Source: Phytophthora hibernalis (lineage: Eukaryota; Oomycota; Peronosporomycetes; Peronosporales; Peronosporaceae). From it: a stretch of 64,000 nt of DNA. Location: assembly GCA_012656075.1 (NCBI GenBank), contig JAAKBF010000224.1, forward strand, positions 930,001 to 994,000. Direction: 5' to 3'. Both the position numbers and the translations under genes were made by a program. The notes under the pieces were generated by a model. It was not told the DNA's origin. It did not search any database and saw only the letters and a program-made list of their open reading frames with translations. Shown piece by piece: positions 43,502 to 57,100 of the stretch (positions are counted from its first letter, which is position 1; the number at the start of each line of letters is the position of its first letter).

Positions 43502-46500
43502 GGGTTCCGAGCCCAAGGACCTACGGAGTTCCGACTGCAAACGAGGATCCAAGATGGCAGAGACACGAGCGAGGGAGTTCCGAAGAACTGGGACGGACGG
43601 GTCTGGCAGCAGTATAAGTGGGCGATGAGCATCATTTTCAAGAAGAAGAAACTCGCAGACATCGTGGAGGGCAAGGTTCAGAGGGACGAGCTAACTTCAG
43701 CGGTGAACGAGGAGGCTTTTGACGACGACCAGTTGACAATCATGCAGCTTATCGGAATGTCACTTCCAGCGGACATCTTCAATCAGATTCGCGACAAGAC
43801 AACGGGGACAGACATGTGGAGAGCACTGTGTGTAATCTATGAGAGCAGGGAGAACAGAATGACCATGGCTCATAGAGCTGAGAGTATTCGACACGAGCTT
43901 GAGATGATGAAGCTGACCCAATGTGGAGACGTGAACAAGCATCGGAGTAAAATGTTCAATTTACGGACTGAGTTGATATCGTTGAATTACCAGTTTGATG
44001 ACATCACAATGGTGGAGTTGATGCTGAATAGCTTACCACATCAGTATGAGCTCGACAGTTTGAAAAGTGGAATTCGCTACAACTCGGCTGACAATTTTGT
44101 GACTCCTGAGCGAACTCGAGAGCTGATTCGTGTTGCTGATTCGCGCCAAAAGTCTTACCAAGCCAGAAATGGAGGTGGGCAACGTGGCAGGTCGAAGAAC
44201 AACGGCAGTGGAGGAGGCAACACGTCGAAGACCGAGACTGGCGAAGGAAATCAGCATGACAAGCCTAAGGATACAAATAAAAAGAAGCAGAAATCGAGAA
44301 AATGCTTCATTTGTGACAGTCTGGATCATCTCAAGGCTGATTGTCCTCAGCGCGGAAGACACCAGAGCGAGGGTGGAGCTAATGCATCAGAGCAGAAGCG
44401 GAAACCACGCAGTAATGTAACTCTGCGCCAGCAAACCAGCACTTCACCGAGTTTAGTACGTCTGGACGGAGACCGTGAAGGGAAAACCGTGACACTGGAC
44501 GCAGTGCTGATGGATGCTGGGGTTGACACAGAGTTTAGTAATGGTGATCAAGAGCATCTTGGTGACGAAAGAAGTCAAGCAGATGTCGAAACTGAGCAAT
44601 TCAATGGCGATGAGGCTCAAGACACCGACCAAAGTGCACGTATTGGTTGGTTGCGAGATGGCATTGCGCGAAATCAAGACGAGATCGATACCAGTGATGG
44701 GTGGTGGTTTTCGACACTGCAGCAGACACGCATGTGACTGGAAACCCCTGGTACTACGTGTCGCTCACTGAAGACTCAAGTCAAGCGCAGTCAGTTCACG
44801 GTGTTACGCCAGCTCTAGCGTCCCGTATAGCTGGAGTTGGTACTGTGGAGCTAGTGACCAATGTGAATGGTGAGCAAAGAACTGTGCACGTGCACGACGT
44901 GTTCTACGTACCCGGAGCGGAATTCAGTTTGTTTTCACCAGGACTAGCAGTGGAGCAAGGTTTTGATTTTGATTTTGAACGTGAAACAACAAACTTTCGT
45001 ATTTCACAAGAAGGAAGAACTGTGATCGTTGCGACTCCGGTGGAAGCGACTTGGGGATTCTGGGTAGGGCATCCAGAAAGTGCAAATATACCACGTTCAC
45101 GCTCCAGTCCGTTGTGCAACTACACGACTGGCCCGAGCAAACGTCCAATTTGCAACTTCACGGCAGCTGAAGGTGTCGCGTCGCTAACACTCTGGCACGA
45201 GCGTTTGGGACACACGTGCCCTCAGTACTTGAAGACGATGGCTGATAAAGGACTGGTACGTGGAATGATGCTGAGGCAGCGAACGATGGATATGTCACGT
45301 TGGCAAGCAGAAGATGAAGGCTCATCGGAAATTGTTGGACCGCGAGACCAAGGTACCCAACCAAGTGGTGTACGCTGATCTGCTGATTCCTAGCAAAGGG
45401 AATGGATCACGATATGAAGCAGTGTTAGTCATTATGGATGGCTACTCTCGGTTCGTGACAGTGCACATGTTGATGAGCAAACCAAGCAGCATGGTGAATC
45501 AGCACATTAAGGAGTATGTGTCGCCAAGCTGGCAGACAGAAGAACGGAGCTCAGCATGTCAAGTACAAAGTGCGTCAGATTTTAACTGACAAGGGTGGTG
45601 AATTCGTGAATGGAGAGATAGAGACGTGGTACAAGACACATGGGATTGAACACGTACTCATCGGCCCAAAGAGTTCTCAGTTGAATTTATGTGAGCGAAC
45701 CCACCAGTCACTTGTTGAAATGACGAAAGCGTCAATGCACCAAGCCGGCTTTCCTAGAAGTTTGTGGCCGGAGGCTCTCAGAAATGCTGTGTACATTAAG
45801 AACCGGGTATACAACAAGGGCACACAGGGAATTCCTTTCGAGATGATGTTTGGCGTGAAGCCCGACATACACCACATTCGGAAGTTCGGTGCGCTGGCAT
45901 ACGTGCATGTACCCGTGACGCCGGGACGTCGCAAACACCACGACAATGCTAAACTCGGATTTGTCCTCGGATATGCCGAAGATGTTGTGGGATGTAAAGT
46001 CTACTTTCCTGAGCAACGGACTACCAAGTTTGTCGCTGACTTACGAGTTGCTGAAGAAGTGATGTATCAAGATCGGCATGAGATCACTGTCGATGATTCG
46101 GATTTAGAGTCTTTGCACTTTGAGCAGTTGCAAGAAGCTCAGGAGAGCACCGAAGAAGATGACTCTTTCATGCTCCAGATGAGCATGGGTCCAAGTAATG
46201 AGCAGACTATTATCGCTACTTCTATGGTAAACGAGACCATGGTTAACACTTTGGATCTCGTGGGAGGCGAAGGCGATGTAGCTCAACGTGATGTAGCTCG
46301 CGATGTAACTCAAGGGCTCGGGGAGGCGGCTCCAAGTAAAACGAGCTTTGTTGATGTTGCTGGAGTTACCGTTTCTGTGCCAAGTGAACCAATTATGATG
46401 CACAGTGAATCTCGGAGTGAAGAACAGCAGTGCTCGAATGCTGAATGCGTAGCTTCTGATCCAAATGAAGAATCGTGTGACGGCAGTGAATCGGTTGTTA

Positions 46501-48512
46501 GTTTATGTGGGTCAACGGCCCGAACTGAAATATTTGAGGTGGAAGCAGTCACGGATACTTGCGAGCTCGATTTGAACGAAGCTGAAGTCTCGGATGACGC
46601 TAGTGCAGACGATGATGAAATTATGGTGGCTAGCACTGTAGCACCGACCGATGTTTATACGTGTGTCACGTTTGAAGAACAGCAAGATGACTCTGAATCA
46701 TTGCAAGTTGAACATGAAGTTGTTGATGTCAGACCAATGTTCCCTCAGCTAGGTGGTAAGAGGACACATCGTGACGAGACTCAGTCAGAAGAACAACGGT
46801 TTCAGCGCAATGCGGAAAAGCAGGAACTTAAACGCGCTCGAACTGGACTACGTGAACGTCATGAACGCCGCCGCCCTAGTTATTTGGATGATTACGTGGT
46901 GAATGCCGTGCAGAAGACATCTCGCATTATAGACAAGAACGGCAAACCCATTCGAGCAAGTGATGTGAATCTTCCGCGGAATCACCGCGAAGCAATGCGA
47001 TCCAAGTATCGGAACCTATGGCATGAGGCAGAACTGGAAGAGATGGCTGCATTGAAGAGAATGAACGTGCTGGAAGAGATTGCCAGTGAAGACGTATCAG
47101 AAGATGCCAAGCCGATCAAGACCCAGTGGGTCTATGCGCTGAAGTCAGACCACCAAGGTTACGCTATTCGGTTTAAGGCCAGACTAGTAGCATTTGGAAA
47201 CTTTCAGCGCCCTGGTATTGATTTCCGTGAGACCTTCTCGCCTGTAGCACGCATGTCATCGTTCCGCCTTGTGGTTGCATTAGCAGCAGCACTCAATCTG
47301 AAGCTCTACGGAGGAGATATTAACACGGCGTACCTTAACGCAGAACTCGGAATCCGACAGTATGTGAAGTCAATTGAAGGCTTTCCATGCGAGGTTGACG
47401 GACACATGTACGTGGTGTTGAAGGCCTTGTACGGTTTGAGGCAGTCAGGACGTGAATGGAACTCTGAGTTGAATCGATGGCTACTTGATCGAGGATACCA
47501 GAGATCGTTGACTGAACCGTGCTTGTACTATCACTTTGAAGGTGGCTCTATCATGCTCGTCCTTGTCTACGAGGACGACATTCTCGTGGCAACCAACGAT
47601 GAGAACCAGAAGACGAAGTTGATCGAGGAATTGGATAAGGCGTATGGAATCAAAGACCAAGGGCTTCTCACGCAGTACTTAGGCATTGAAGCTGAGCAGA
47701 CTGCTGACCACATCAGCGTTCGACAAAGCAAGTATGCACGTGAAATTTTGAAGAAGTTTGGGTACGAAAATGCTCACTCGGTGAGTAATCCCATGGAAGT
47801 CAACGCACGCTTCGTACCGCTCGGTGACGGAGAAGAGTGTGAGGTTATCGGAATGTTAATGTACCTGGCAACAAGCACTCGTCCTGACCTAGCTTTCGCA
47901 CTTGGACAGCTGAGTCGCTTTGTAGCGAACCCGTCTGGGAAACATGTTGGCGCGGTAAAAAGGATTTTGCGATACCTTGCAGGGACTATCAACCACGGAA
48001 TTCTCTACACAAAGCAGTCAAATGCGCCGGACTTGATAACACTCGAAGGTTGCTGCGACAGTGACTGGGCCAACGATCCCGAGACTCGAAAGAGCACGAC
48101 GGGGTTCGTGTTCACGGTGGCTGGTGGTGCCGTGTCGTGGATGTCGAGACGTCAGTCTATCGTTGCCCTGTCAACAGCAGAAGCTGAGTACGTGGCTGCG
48201 TGCGAGGCCGCCATGGAATCTGCTGCGGAGAGTAACATCTTGCAAGAGATACTTCCACAACATGAATTTAAGGTTCGGATTGGTATTGACAATCAAGCTG
48301 CCTATGTGTTGGCTACGAACCCGACCTACAGTCGTCGAACCCGGCACATTGAACTACGATGGCACTACGTGCGTGAACAAGTGGAAAAAGGTGTGATCGA
48401 ACTACACAAGGTGAACGGAGTTGAAAATCCGGCAGACACCTTCACGAAGCCACTCGACAAAACGCGTCTCGCAAATTTGCTAGAGCTAACTGGGATTGGA
48501 AATTTCAATTAG
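43502..48512 (+). pseudogene. Copia copy 1 Gag-Pol
   Basis: Gag carries WQQYKWAMSIIFKKKKLAD and a zinc knuckle KCFICDSLDHLKADC (CX2CX4HX4C). It is followed by protease (DTAADTHVTG), a GAG-pre-integrase piece (LTLWHERLGHTCPQYL), integrase (YADLLIP, ILTDKGGEF, CERTHQ as the DDE acids), RT (RFKARLVAFGNFQRPGIDF, DINTAYLNAEL, LVLVYEDDILVA) and RNase H (CDSDWAND, STAEAEYVAACEA, IDNQAA), ending GIGNFN at 48512. The frame breaks near the Gag start (about 43560), in a T-run at 44708, near 45310 and near 45525. The long final frame (from 45516, 998 codons) is intact. No in-frame ATG precedes the conserved Gag WQQYKW motif. Confidence 0.9.
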
Positions 48513-48538
48513 TCGAAACTGGTGCTTCGATGGAGGCG

Positions 48539-48844
48539 TGTTGGAATTTGTATCGGAGGTCAGACTTATCGGTGACAACCGTGAATTCCTGACGGCAACT
48601 GAGACCCGGCATTACAGAGAAGGCTGGCGAAGCTTCGAGGTATAGTGGAACTAAGTGAAATGGGTCTCTGCATGTTGAAGAAACTACAGCCCGCTTAAAC
48701 GGTAGTTAAGCGCAGGGGCTATAGAGAACTATCAATCTTACTTTCCATTTTTCCGTCTAAGTGTCTTGCGGGTCCCTCGCGTTCGTCTTACCTGCTTGGC
48801 TGACCAAATGTTCAGGCTATACGGATCAAGTGCGCATTCTAAAA
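48539..48844 (+). repeat. Copia LTR 2 (inner)
   Basis: 306 bp, near-identical to LTR 1, with one extra C at the gaattcctgacgg position. It is directly preceded by the purine-rich gatggaggcg at the end of internal region 1. Confidence 0.9.
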
Positions 48845-51800
48845 GGGTTCCGAGCCCAGGACCTACGGAGTTCCGACTGCAAACGGGGATCCAAGATGGC
48901 AGAGACACGAGCGAGGGAGTTCCGAAGAACTGGGACGGACAGGTCTGGCAGCAGTATAAGTGGGCGATGAGCATCATTTTCAAGAAGAAGAAACTCGCAG
49001 ACATCGTGGAGGGCAAGGTTCAGAGGGACGAGCTAACTTCAGCGGTGAACGAGGAGGCTTTTGACGACGACCAGTTGACAATCATGCAGCTTATCGGAAT
49101 GTCACTTCCAGCGGACATCTTCAATCAGATTCGCGACAAGACAACGGGGACAGACATGTGGAGAGCACTGTGTGTAATCTATGAGAGCAGGGAGAACAGA
49201 ATGACCATGGCTCATAGAGCTGAGAGTATTCGACACGAGCTTGAGATGATGAAGCTGACCCAATGTGGAGACGTGAACAAGCATCGGAGTAAAATGTTCA
49301 ATTTACGGACTGAGTTGATATCGTTGAATTACCAGTTTGATGACATCACAATGGTGGAGTTGATGCTGAATAGCTTACCACATCAGTATGAGCTCGACAG
49401 TTTGAAAAGTGGAATTCGCTACAACTCGGCTGACAATTTTGTGACTCCTGAGCGAACTCGAGAGCTGATTCGTGTTGCTGATTCGCGCCAAAAGTCTTAC
49501 CAAGCCAGAAATGGAGGTGGGCAACGTGGCAGGTCGAAGAACAACGGCAGTGGAGGAGGCAACACGTCGAAGACCGAGACTGGCGAAGGAAATCAGCATG
49601 ACAAGCCTAAGGATACAAATAAAAAGAAGCAGAAATCGAGAAAATGCTTCATTTGTGACAGTCTGGATCATCTCAAGGCTGATTGTCCTCAGCGCGGAAG
49701 ACACCAGAGCGAGGGTGGAGCTAATGCATCAGAGCAGAAGCGGAAACCACGCAGTAATGTAACTCTGCGCCAGCAAACCAGCACTTCACCGAGTTTAGTA
49801 CGTCTGGACGGAGACCGTGAAGGGAAAACCGTGACACTGGACGCAGTGCTGATGGATGCTGGGGTTGACACAGAGTTTAGTAATGGTGATCAAGAGCATC
49901 TTGGTGACGAAAGAAGTCAAGCAGATGTCGAAACTGAGCAATTCAATGGCGATGAGGCTCAAGACACCGACCAAAGTGCACGTATTGGTTGGTTGCGAGA
50001 TGGCATTGCGCGAAATCAAGACGAGATCGATACCAGTGATGGGTGGTGGTTTTCGACACTGCAGCAGACACGCATGTGACTGGAAACCCCTGGTACTACG
50101 TGTCGCTCACTGAAGACTCAAGTCAAGCGCAGTCAGTTCACGGTGTTACGCCAGCTCTAGCGTCCCGTATAGCTGGAGTTGGTACTGTGGAGCTAGTGAC
50201 CAATGTGAATGGTGAGCAAAGAACTGTGCACGTGCACGACGTGTTCTACGTACCCGGAGCGGAATTCAGTTTGTTTTCACCAGGACTAGCAGTGGAGCAA
50301 GGTTTTGATTTTGATTTTGAACGTGAAACAACAAACTTTCGTATTTCACAAGAAGGAAGAACTGTGATCGTTGCGACTCCGGTGGAAGCGACTTGGGGAT
50401 TCTGGGTAGGGCATCCAGAAAGTGCAAATATACCACGTTCACGCTCCAGTCCGTTGTGCAACTACACGACTGGCCCGAGCAAACGTCCAATTTGCAACTT
50501 CACGGCAGCTGAAGGTGTCGCGTCGCTAACACTCTGGCACGAGCGTTTGGGACACACGTGCCCTCAGTACTTGAAGACGATGGCTGATAAAGGACTGGTA
50601 CGTGGAATGATGCTGAGGCAGCGAACGATGGATATGTCACGTTGGCAAGCAGAAGATGAAGGCTCATCGGAAATTGTTGGACCGCGAGACCAAGGTACCC
50701 AACCAAGTGGTGTACGCTGATCTGCTGATTCCTAGCAAAGGGAATGGATCACGATATGAAGCAGTGTTAGTCATTATGGATGGCTACTCTCGGTTCGTGA
50801 CAGTGCACATGTTGATGAGCAAACCAAGCAGCATGGTGAATCAGCACATTAAGGAGTATGTGTCGCCAAGCTGGCAGACAGAAGAACGGAGCTCAGCATG
50901 TCAAGTACAAAGTGCGTCAGATTTTAACTGACAAGGGTGGTGAATTCGTGAATGGAGAGATAGAGACGTGGTACAAGACACATGGGATTGAACACGTACT
51001 CATCGGCCCAAAGAGTTCTCAGTTGAATTTATGTGAGCGAACCCACCAGTCACTTGTTGAAATGACGAAAGCGTCAATGCACCAAGCCGGCTTTCCTAGA
51101 AGTTTGTGGCCGGAGGCTCTCAGAAATGCTGTGTACATTAAGAACCGGGTATACAACAAGGGCACACAGGGAATTCCTTTCGAGATGATGTTTGGCGTGA
51201 AGCCCGACATACACCACATTCGGAAGTTCGGTGCGCTGGCATACGTGCATGTACCCGTGACGCCGGGACGTCGCAAACACCACGACAATGCTAAACTCGG
51301 ATTTGTCCTCGGATATGCCGAAGATGTTGTGGGATGTAAAGTCTACTTTCCTGAGCAACGGACTACCAAGTTTGTCGCTGACTTACGAGTTGCTGAAGAA
51401 GTGATGTATCAAGATCGGCATGAGATCACTGTCGATGATTCGGATTTAGAGTCTTTGCACTTTGAGCAGTTGCAAGAAGCTCAGGAGAGCACCGAAGAAG
51501 ATGACTCTTTCATGCTCCAGATGAGCATGGGTCCAAGTAATGAGCAGACTATTATCGCTACTTCTATGGTAAACGAGACCATGGTTAACACTTTGGATCT
51601 CGTGGGAGGCGAAGGCGATGTAGCTCAACGTGATGTAGCTCGCGATGTAACTCAAGGGCTCGGGGAGGCGGCTCCAAGTAAAACGAGCTTTGTTGATGTT
51701 GCTGGAGTTACCGTTTCTGTGCCAAGTGAACCAATTATGATGCACAGTGAATCTCGGAGTGAAGAACAGCAGTGCTCGAATGCTGAATGCGTAGCTTCTG

Positions 51801-53854
51801 ATCCAAATGAAGAATCGTGTGACGGCAGTGAATCGGTTGTTAGTTTATGTGGGTCAACGGCCCGAACTGAAATATTTGAGGTGGAAGCAGTCACGGATAC
51901 TTGCGAGCTCGATTTGAACGAAGCTGAAGTCTCGGATGACGCTAGTGCAGACGATGATGAAATTATGGTGGCTAGCACTGTAGCACCGACCGATGTTTAT
52001 ACGTGTGTCACGTTTGAAGAACAGCAAGATGACTCTGAATCATTGCAAGTTGAACATGAAGTTGTTGATGTCAGACCAATGTTCCCTCAGCTAGGTGGTA
52101 AGAGGACACATCGTGACGAGACTCAGTCAGAAGAACAACGGTTTCAGCGCAATGCGGAAAAGCAGGAACTTAAACGCGCTCGAACTGGACTACGTGAACG
52201 TCATGAACGCCGCCGCCCTAGTTATTTGGATGATTACGTGGTGAATGCCGTGCAGAAGACATCTCGCATTATAGACAAGAACGGCAAACCCATTCGAGCA
52301 AGTGATGTGAATCTTCCGCGGAATCACCGCGAAGCAATGCGATCCAAGTATCGGAACCTATGGCATGAGGCAGAACTGGAAGAGATGGCTGCATTGAAGA
52401 GAATGAACGTGCTGGAAGAGATTGCCAGTGAAGACGTATCAGAAGATGCCAAGCCGATCAAGACCCAGTGGGTCTATGCGCTGAAGTCAGACCACCAAGG
52501 TTACGCTATTCGGTTTAAGGCCAGACTAGTAGCATTTGGAAACTTTCAGCGCCCTGGTATTGATTTCCGTGAGACCTTCTCGCCTGTAGCACGCATGTCA
52601 TCGTTCCGCCTTGTGGTTGCATTAGCAGCAGCACTCAATCTGAAGCTCTACGGAGGAGATATTAACACGGCGTACCTTAACGCAGAACTCGGAATCCGAC
52701 AGTATGTGAAGTCAATTGAAGGCTTTCCATGCGAGGTTGACGGACACATGTACGTGGTGTTGAAGGCCTTGTACGGTTTGAGGCAGTCAGGACGTGAATG
52801 GAACTCTGAGTTGAATCGATGGCTACTTGATCGAGGATACCAGAGATCGTTGACTGAACCGTGCTTGTACTATCACTTTGAAGGTGGCTCTATCATGCTC
52901 GTCCTTGTCTACGAGGACGACATTCTCGTGGCAACCAACGATGAGAACCAGAAGACGAAGTTGATCGAGGAATTGGATAAGGCGTATGGAATCAAAGACC
53001 AAGGGCTTCTCACGCAGTACTTAGGCATTGAAGCTGAGCAGACTGCTGACCACATCAGCGTTCGACAAAGCAAGTATGCACGTGAAATTTTGAAGAAGTT
53101 TGGGTACGAAAATGCTCACTCGGTGAGTAATCCCATGGAAGTCAACGCACGCTTCGTACCGCTCGGTGACGGAGAAGAGTGTGAGGTTATCGGAATGTTA
53201 ATGTACCTGGCAACAAGCACTCGTCCTGACCTAGCTTTCGCACTTGGACAGCTGAGTCGCTTTGTAGCGAACCCGTCTGGGAAACATGTTGGCGCGGTAA
53301 AAAGGATTTTGCGATACCTTGCAGGGACTATCAACCACGGAATTCTCTACACAAAGCAGTCAAATGCGCCGGACTTGATAACACTCGAAGGTTGCTGCGA
53401 CAGTGACTGGGCCAACGATCCCGAGACTCGAAAGAGCACGACGGGGTTCGTGTTCACGGTGGCTGGTGGTGCCGTGTCGTGGATGTCGAGACGTCAGTCT
53501 ATCGTTGCCCTGTCAACAGCAGAAGCTGAGTACGTGGCTGCGTGCGAGGCCGCCATGGAATCTGCTGCGGAGAGTAACATCTTGCAAGAGATACTTCCAC
53601 AACATGAATTTAAGGTTCGGATTGGTATTGACAATCAAGCTGCCTATGTGTTGGCTACGAACCCGACCTACAGTCGTCGAACCCGGCACATTGAACTACG
53701 ATGGCACTACGTGCGTGAACAAGTGGAAAAAGGTGTGATCGAACTACACAAGGTGAACGGAGTTGAAAATCCGGCAGACACCTTCACGAAGCCACTCGAC
53801 AAAACGCGTCTCGCAAATTTGCTAGAGCTAACTGGGATTGGAAATTTCAATTAG
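48845..53854 (+). pseudogene. Copia copy 2 Gag-Pol
   Basis: Same domain order and the same frame breaks as copy 1, including the four-T run at about 50050 that splits Gag from protease. The 998-codon integrase-RT-RNase H frame (50858-53854) is intact and, at protein level, identical to that of copy 1. A one-base loss near 48858 places the first Gag codons in a different frame from copies 1 and 3. Confidence 0.9.
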
Positions 53855-53880
53855 TCGAAACTGGTGCTTCGATGGAGGCG

Positions 53881-54185
53881 TGTTGGAATTTGTATCGGAG
53901 GTCAGACTTATCGGTGACAACCGTGAATTCTGACGGCAACTGAGACCCGGCATTACAGAGAAGGCTGGCGAAGCTTCGAGGTATAGTGGAACTAAGTGAA
54001 ATGGGTCTCTGCATGTTGAAGAAACTACAGCCCGCTTAAACGGTAGTTAAGCGCAGGGGCTATAGAGAACTATCAATCTTACTTTCCATTTTTCCGTCTA
54101 AGTGTCTTGCGGGTCCCTCGCGTTCGTCTTACCTGCTTGGCTGACCAAATGTTCAGGCTATACGGATCAAGTGCGCATTCTAAAA
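53881..54185 (+). repeat. Copia LTR 3 (inner)
   Basis: 305 bp, near-identical to LTRs 1 and 2, preceded by gatggaggcg. No target duplication flanks it. Confidence 0.9.
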
Positions 54186-57100
54186 GGGTTCCGAGCCCAA
54201 GGACCTACGGAGTTCCAACTGCAAACGGGGATCCAAGATGGCAGAGACACGAGCGAGGGAGTTCCGAAGAACTGGGACGGACGGGTCTGGCAGCAGTATA
54301 AGTGGGCGATGAGCATCATTTTCAAGAAGAAGAAACTCGCAGACATCGTGGAGGGCAAGGTTCAGAGGGACGAGCTAACTTCAGCGGTGAACGAGGAGGC
54401 TTTTGACGACGACCAGTTGACAATCATGCAGCTTATCGGAATGTCACTTCCAGCGGACATCTTCAATCAGATTCGCGACAAGACAACGGGGACAGACATG
54501 TGGAGAGCACTGTGTGTAATCTATGAGAGCAGGGAGAACAGAATGACCATGGCTCATAGAGCTGAGAGTATTCGACACGAGCTTGAGATGATGAAGCTGA
54601 CCCAATGTGGAGACGTGAACAAGCATCGGAGTAAAATGTTCAATTTACGGACTGAGTTGATATCGTTGAATTACCAGTTTGATGACATCACAATGGTGGA
54701 GTTGATGCTGAATAGCTTACCACATCAGTATGAGCTCGACAGTTTGAAAAGTGGAATTCGCTACAACTCGGCTGACAATTTTGTGACTCCTGAGCGAACT
54801 CGAGAGCTGATTCGTGTTGCTGATTCGCGCCAAAAGTCTTACCAAGCCAGAAATGGAGGTGGGCAACGTGGCAGGTCGAAGAACAACGGCAGTGGAGGAG
54901 GCAACACGTCGAAGACCGAGACTGGCGAAGGAAATCAGCATGACAAGCCTAAGGATACAAATAAAAAGAAGCAGAAATCGAGAAAATGCTTCATTTGTGA
55001 CAGTCTGGATCATCTCAAGGCTGATTGTCCTCAGCGCGGAAGACACCAGAGCGAGGGTGGAGCTAATGCATCAGAGCAGAAGCGGAAACCACGCAGTAAT
55101 GTAACTCTGCGCCAGCAAACCAGCACTTCACCGAGTTTAGTACGTCTGGACGGAGACCGTGAAGGGAAAACCGTGACACTGGACGCAGTGCTGATGGATG
55201 CTGGGGTTGACACAGAGTTTAGTAATGGTGATCAAGAGCATCTTGGTGACGAAAGAAGTCAAGCAGATGTCGAAACTGAGCAATTCAATGGCGATGAGGC
55301 TCAAGACACCGACCAAAGTGCACGTATTGGTTGGTTGCGAGATGGCATTGCGCGAAATCAAGACGAGATCGATACCAGTGATGGGTGGTGGTTTTTCGAC
55401 ACTGCAGCAGACACGCATGTGACTGGAAACCCCTGGTACTACGTGTCGCTCACTGAAGACTCAAGTCAAGCGCAGTCAGTTCACGGTGTTACGCCAGCTC
55501 TAGCGTCCCGTATAGCTGGAGTTGGTACTGTGGAGCTAGTGACCAATGTGAATGGTGAGCAAAGAACTGTGCACGTGCACGACGTGTTCTACGTACCCGG
55601 AGCGGAATTCAGTTTGTTTTCACCAGGACTAGCAGTGGAGCAAGGTTTTGATTTTGATTTTGAACGTGAAACAACAAACTTTCGTATTTCACAAGAAGGA
55701 AGAACTGTGATCGTTGCGACTCCGGTGGAAGCGACTTGGGGATTCTGGGTAGGGCATCCAGAAAGTGCAAATATACCACGTTCACGCTCCAGTCCGTTGT
55801 GCAACTACACGACTGGCCCGAGCAAACGTCCAATTTGCAACTTCACGGCAGCTGAAGGTGTCGCGTCGCTAACACTCTGGCACGAGCGTTTGGGACACAC
55901 GTGCCCTCAGTACTTGAAGACGATGGCTGATAAAGGACTGGTACGTGGAATGATGCTGAGGCAGCGAACGATGGATATGTCACGTTGGCAAGCAGAAGAT
56001 GAAGGCTCATCGGAAATTGTTGGACCGCGAGACCAAGGTACCCAACCAAGTGGTGTACGCTGATCTGCTGATTCCTAGCAAAGGAATGGATCACGATATG
56101 AAGCAGTGTTAGTCATTATGGATGGCTACTCTCGGTTCGTGACAGTGCACATGTTGATGAGCAAACCAAGCAGCATGGTGAATCAGCACATTAAGGAGTA
56201 TGTGTCGCCAAGCTGGCAGACAGAAGAACGGAGCTCAGCATGTCAAGTACAAAGTGCGTCAGATTTTAACTGACAAGGGTGGTGAATTCGTGAATGGAGA
56301 GATAGAGACGTGGTACAAGACACATGGGATTGAACACGTACTCATCGGCCCAAAGAGTTCTCAGTTGAATTTATGTGAGCGAACCCACCAGTCACTTGTT
56401 GAAATGACGAAAGCGTCAATGCACCAAGCCGGCTTTCCTAGAAGTTTGTGGCCGGAGGCTCTCAGAAATGCTGTGTACATTAAGAACCGGGTATACAACA
56501 AGGGCACACAGGGAATTCCTTTCGAGATGATGTTTGGCGTGAAGCCCGACATACACCACATTCGGAAGTTCGGTGCGCTGGCATACGTGCATGTACCCGT
56601 GACGCCGGGACGTCGCAAACACCACGACAATGCTAAACTCGGATTTGTCCTCGGATATGCCGAAGATGTTGTGGGATGTAAAGTCTACTTTCCTGAGCAA
56701 CGGACTACCAAGTTTGTCGCTGACTTACGAGTTGCTGAAGAAGTGATGTATCAAGATCGGCATGAGATCACTGTCGATGATTCGGATTTAGAGTCTTTGC
56801 ACTTTGAGCAGTTGCAAGAAGCTCAGGAGAGCACCGAAGAAGATGACTCTTTCATGCTCCAGATGAGCATGGGTCCAAGTAATGAGCAGACTATTATCGC
56901 TACTTCTATGGTAAACGAGACCATGGTTAACACTTTGGATCTCGTGGGAGGCGAAGGCGATGTAGCTCAACGTGATGTAGCTCGCGATGTAACTCAAGGG
57001 CTCGGGGAGGCGGCTCCAAGTAAAACGAGCTTTGTTGATGTTGCTGGAGTTACCGTTTCTGTGCCAAGTGAACCAATTATGATGCACAGTGAATCTCGGA

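Noticed and set aside
44690..44730. Gag-Pol programmed frameshift in Copia copies 1 and 2
   Set aside because: Copy 3 reads straight through because its T-run is one base longer, so copies 1 and 2 simply lack a T. Copia elements usually use one frame.
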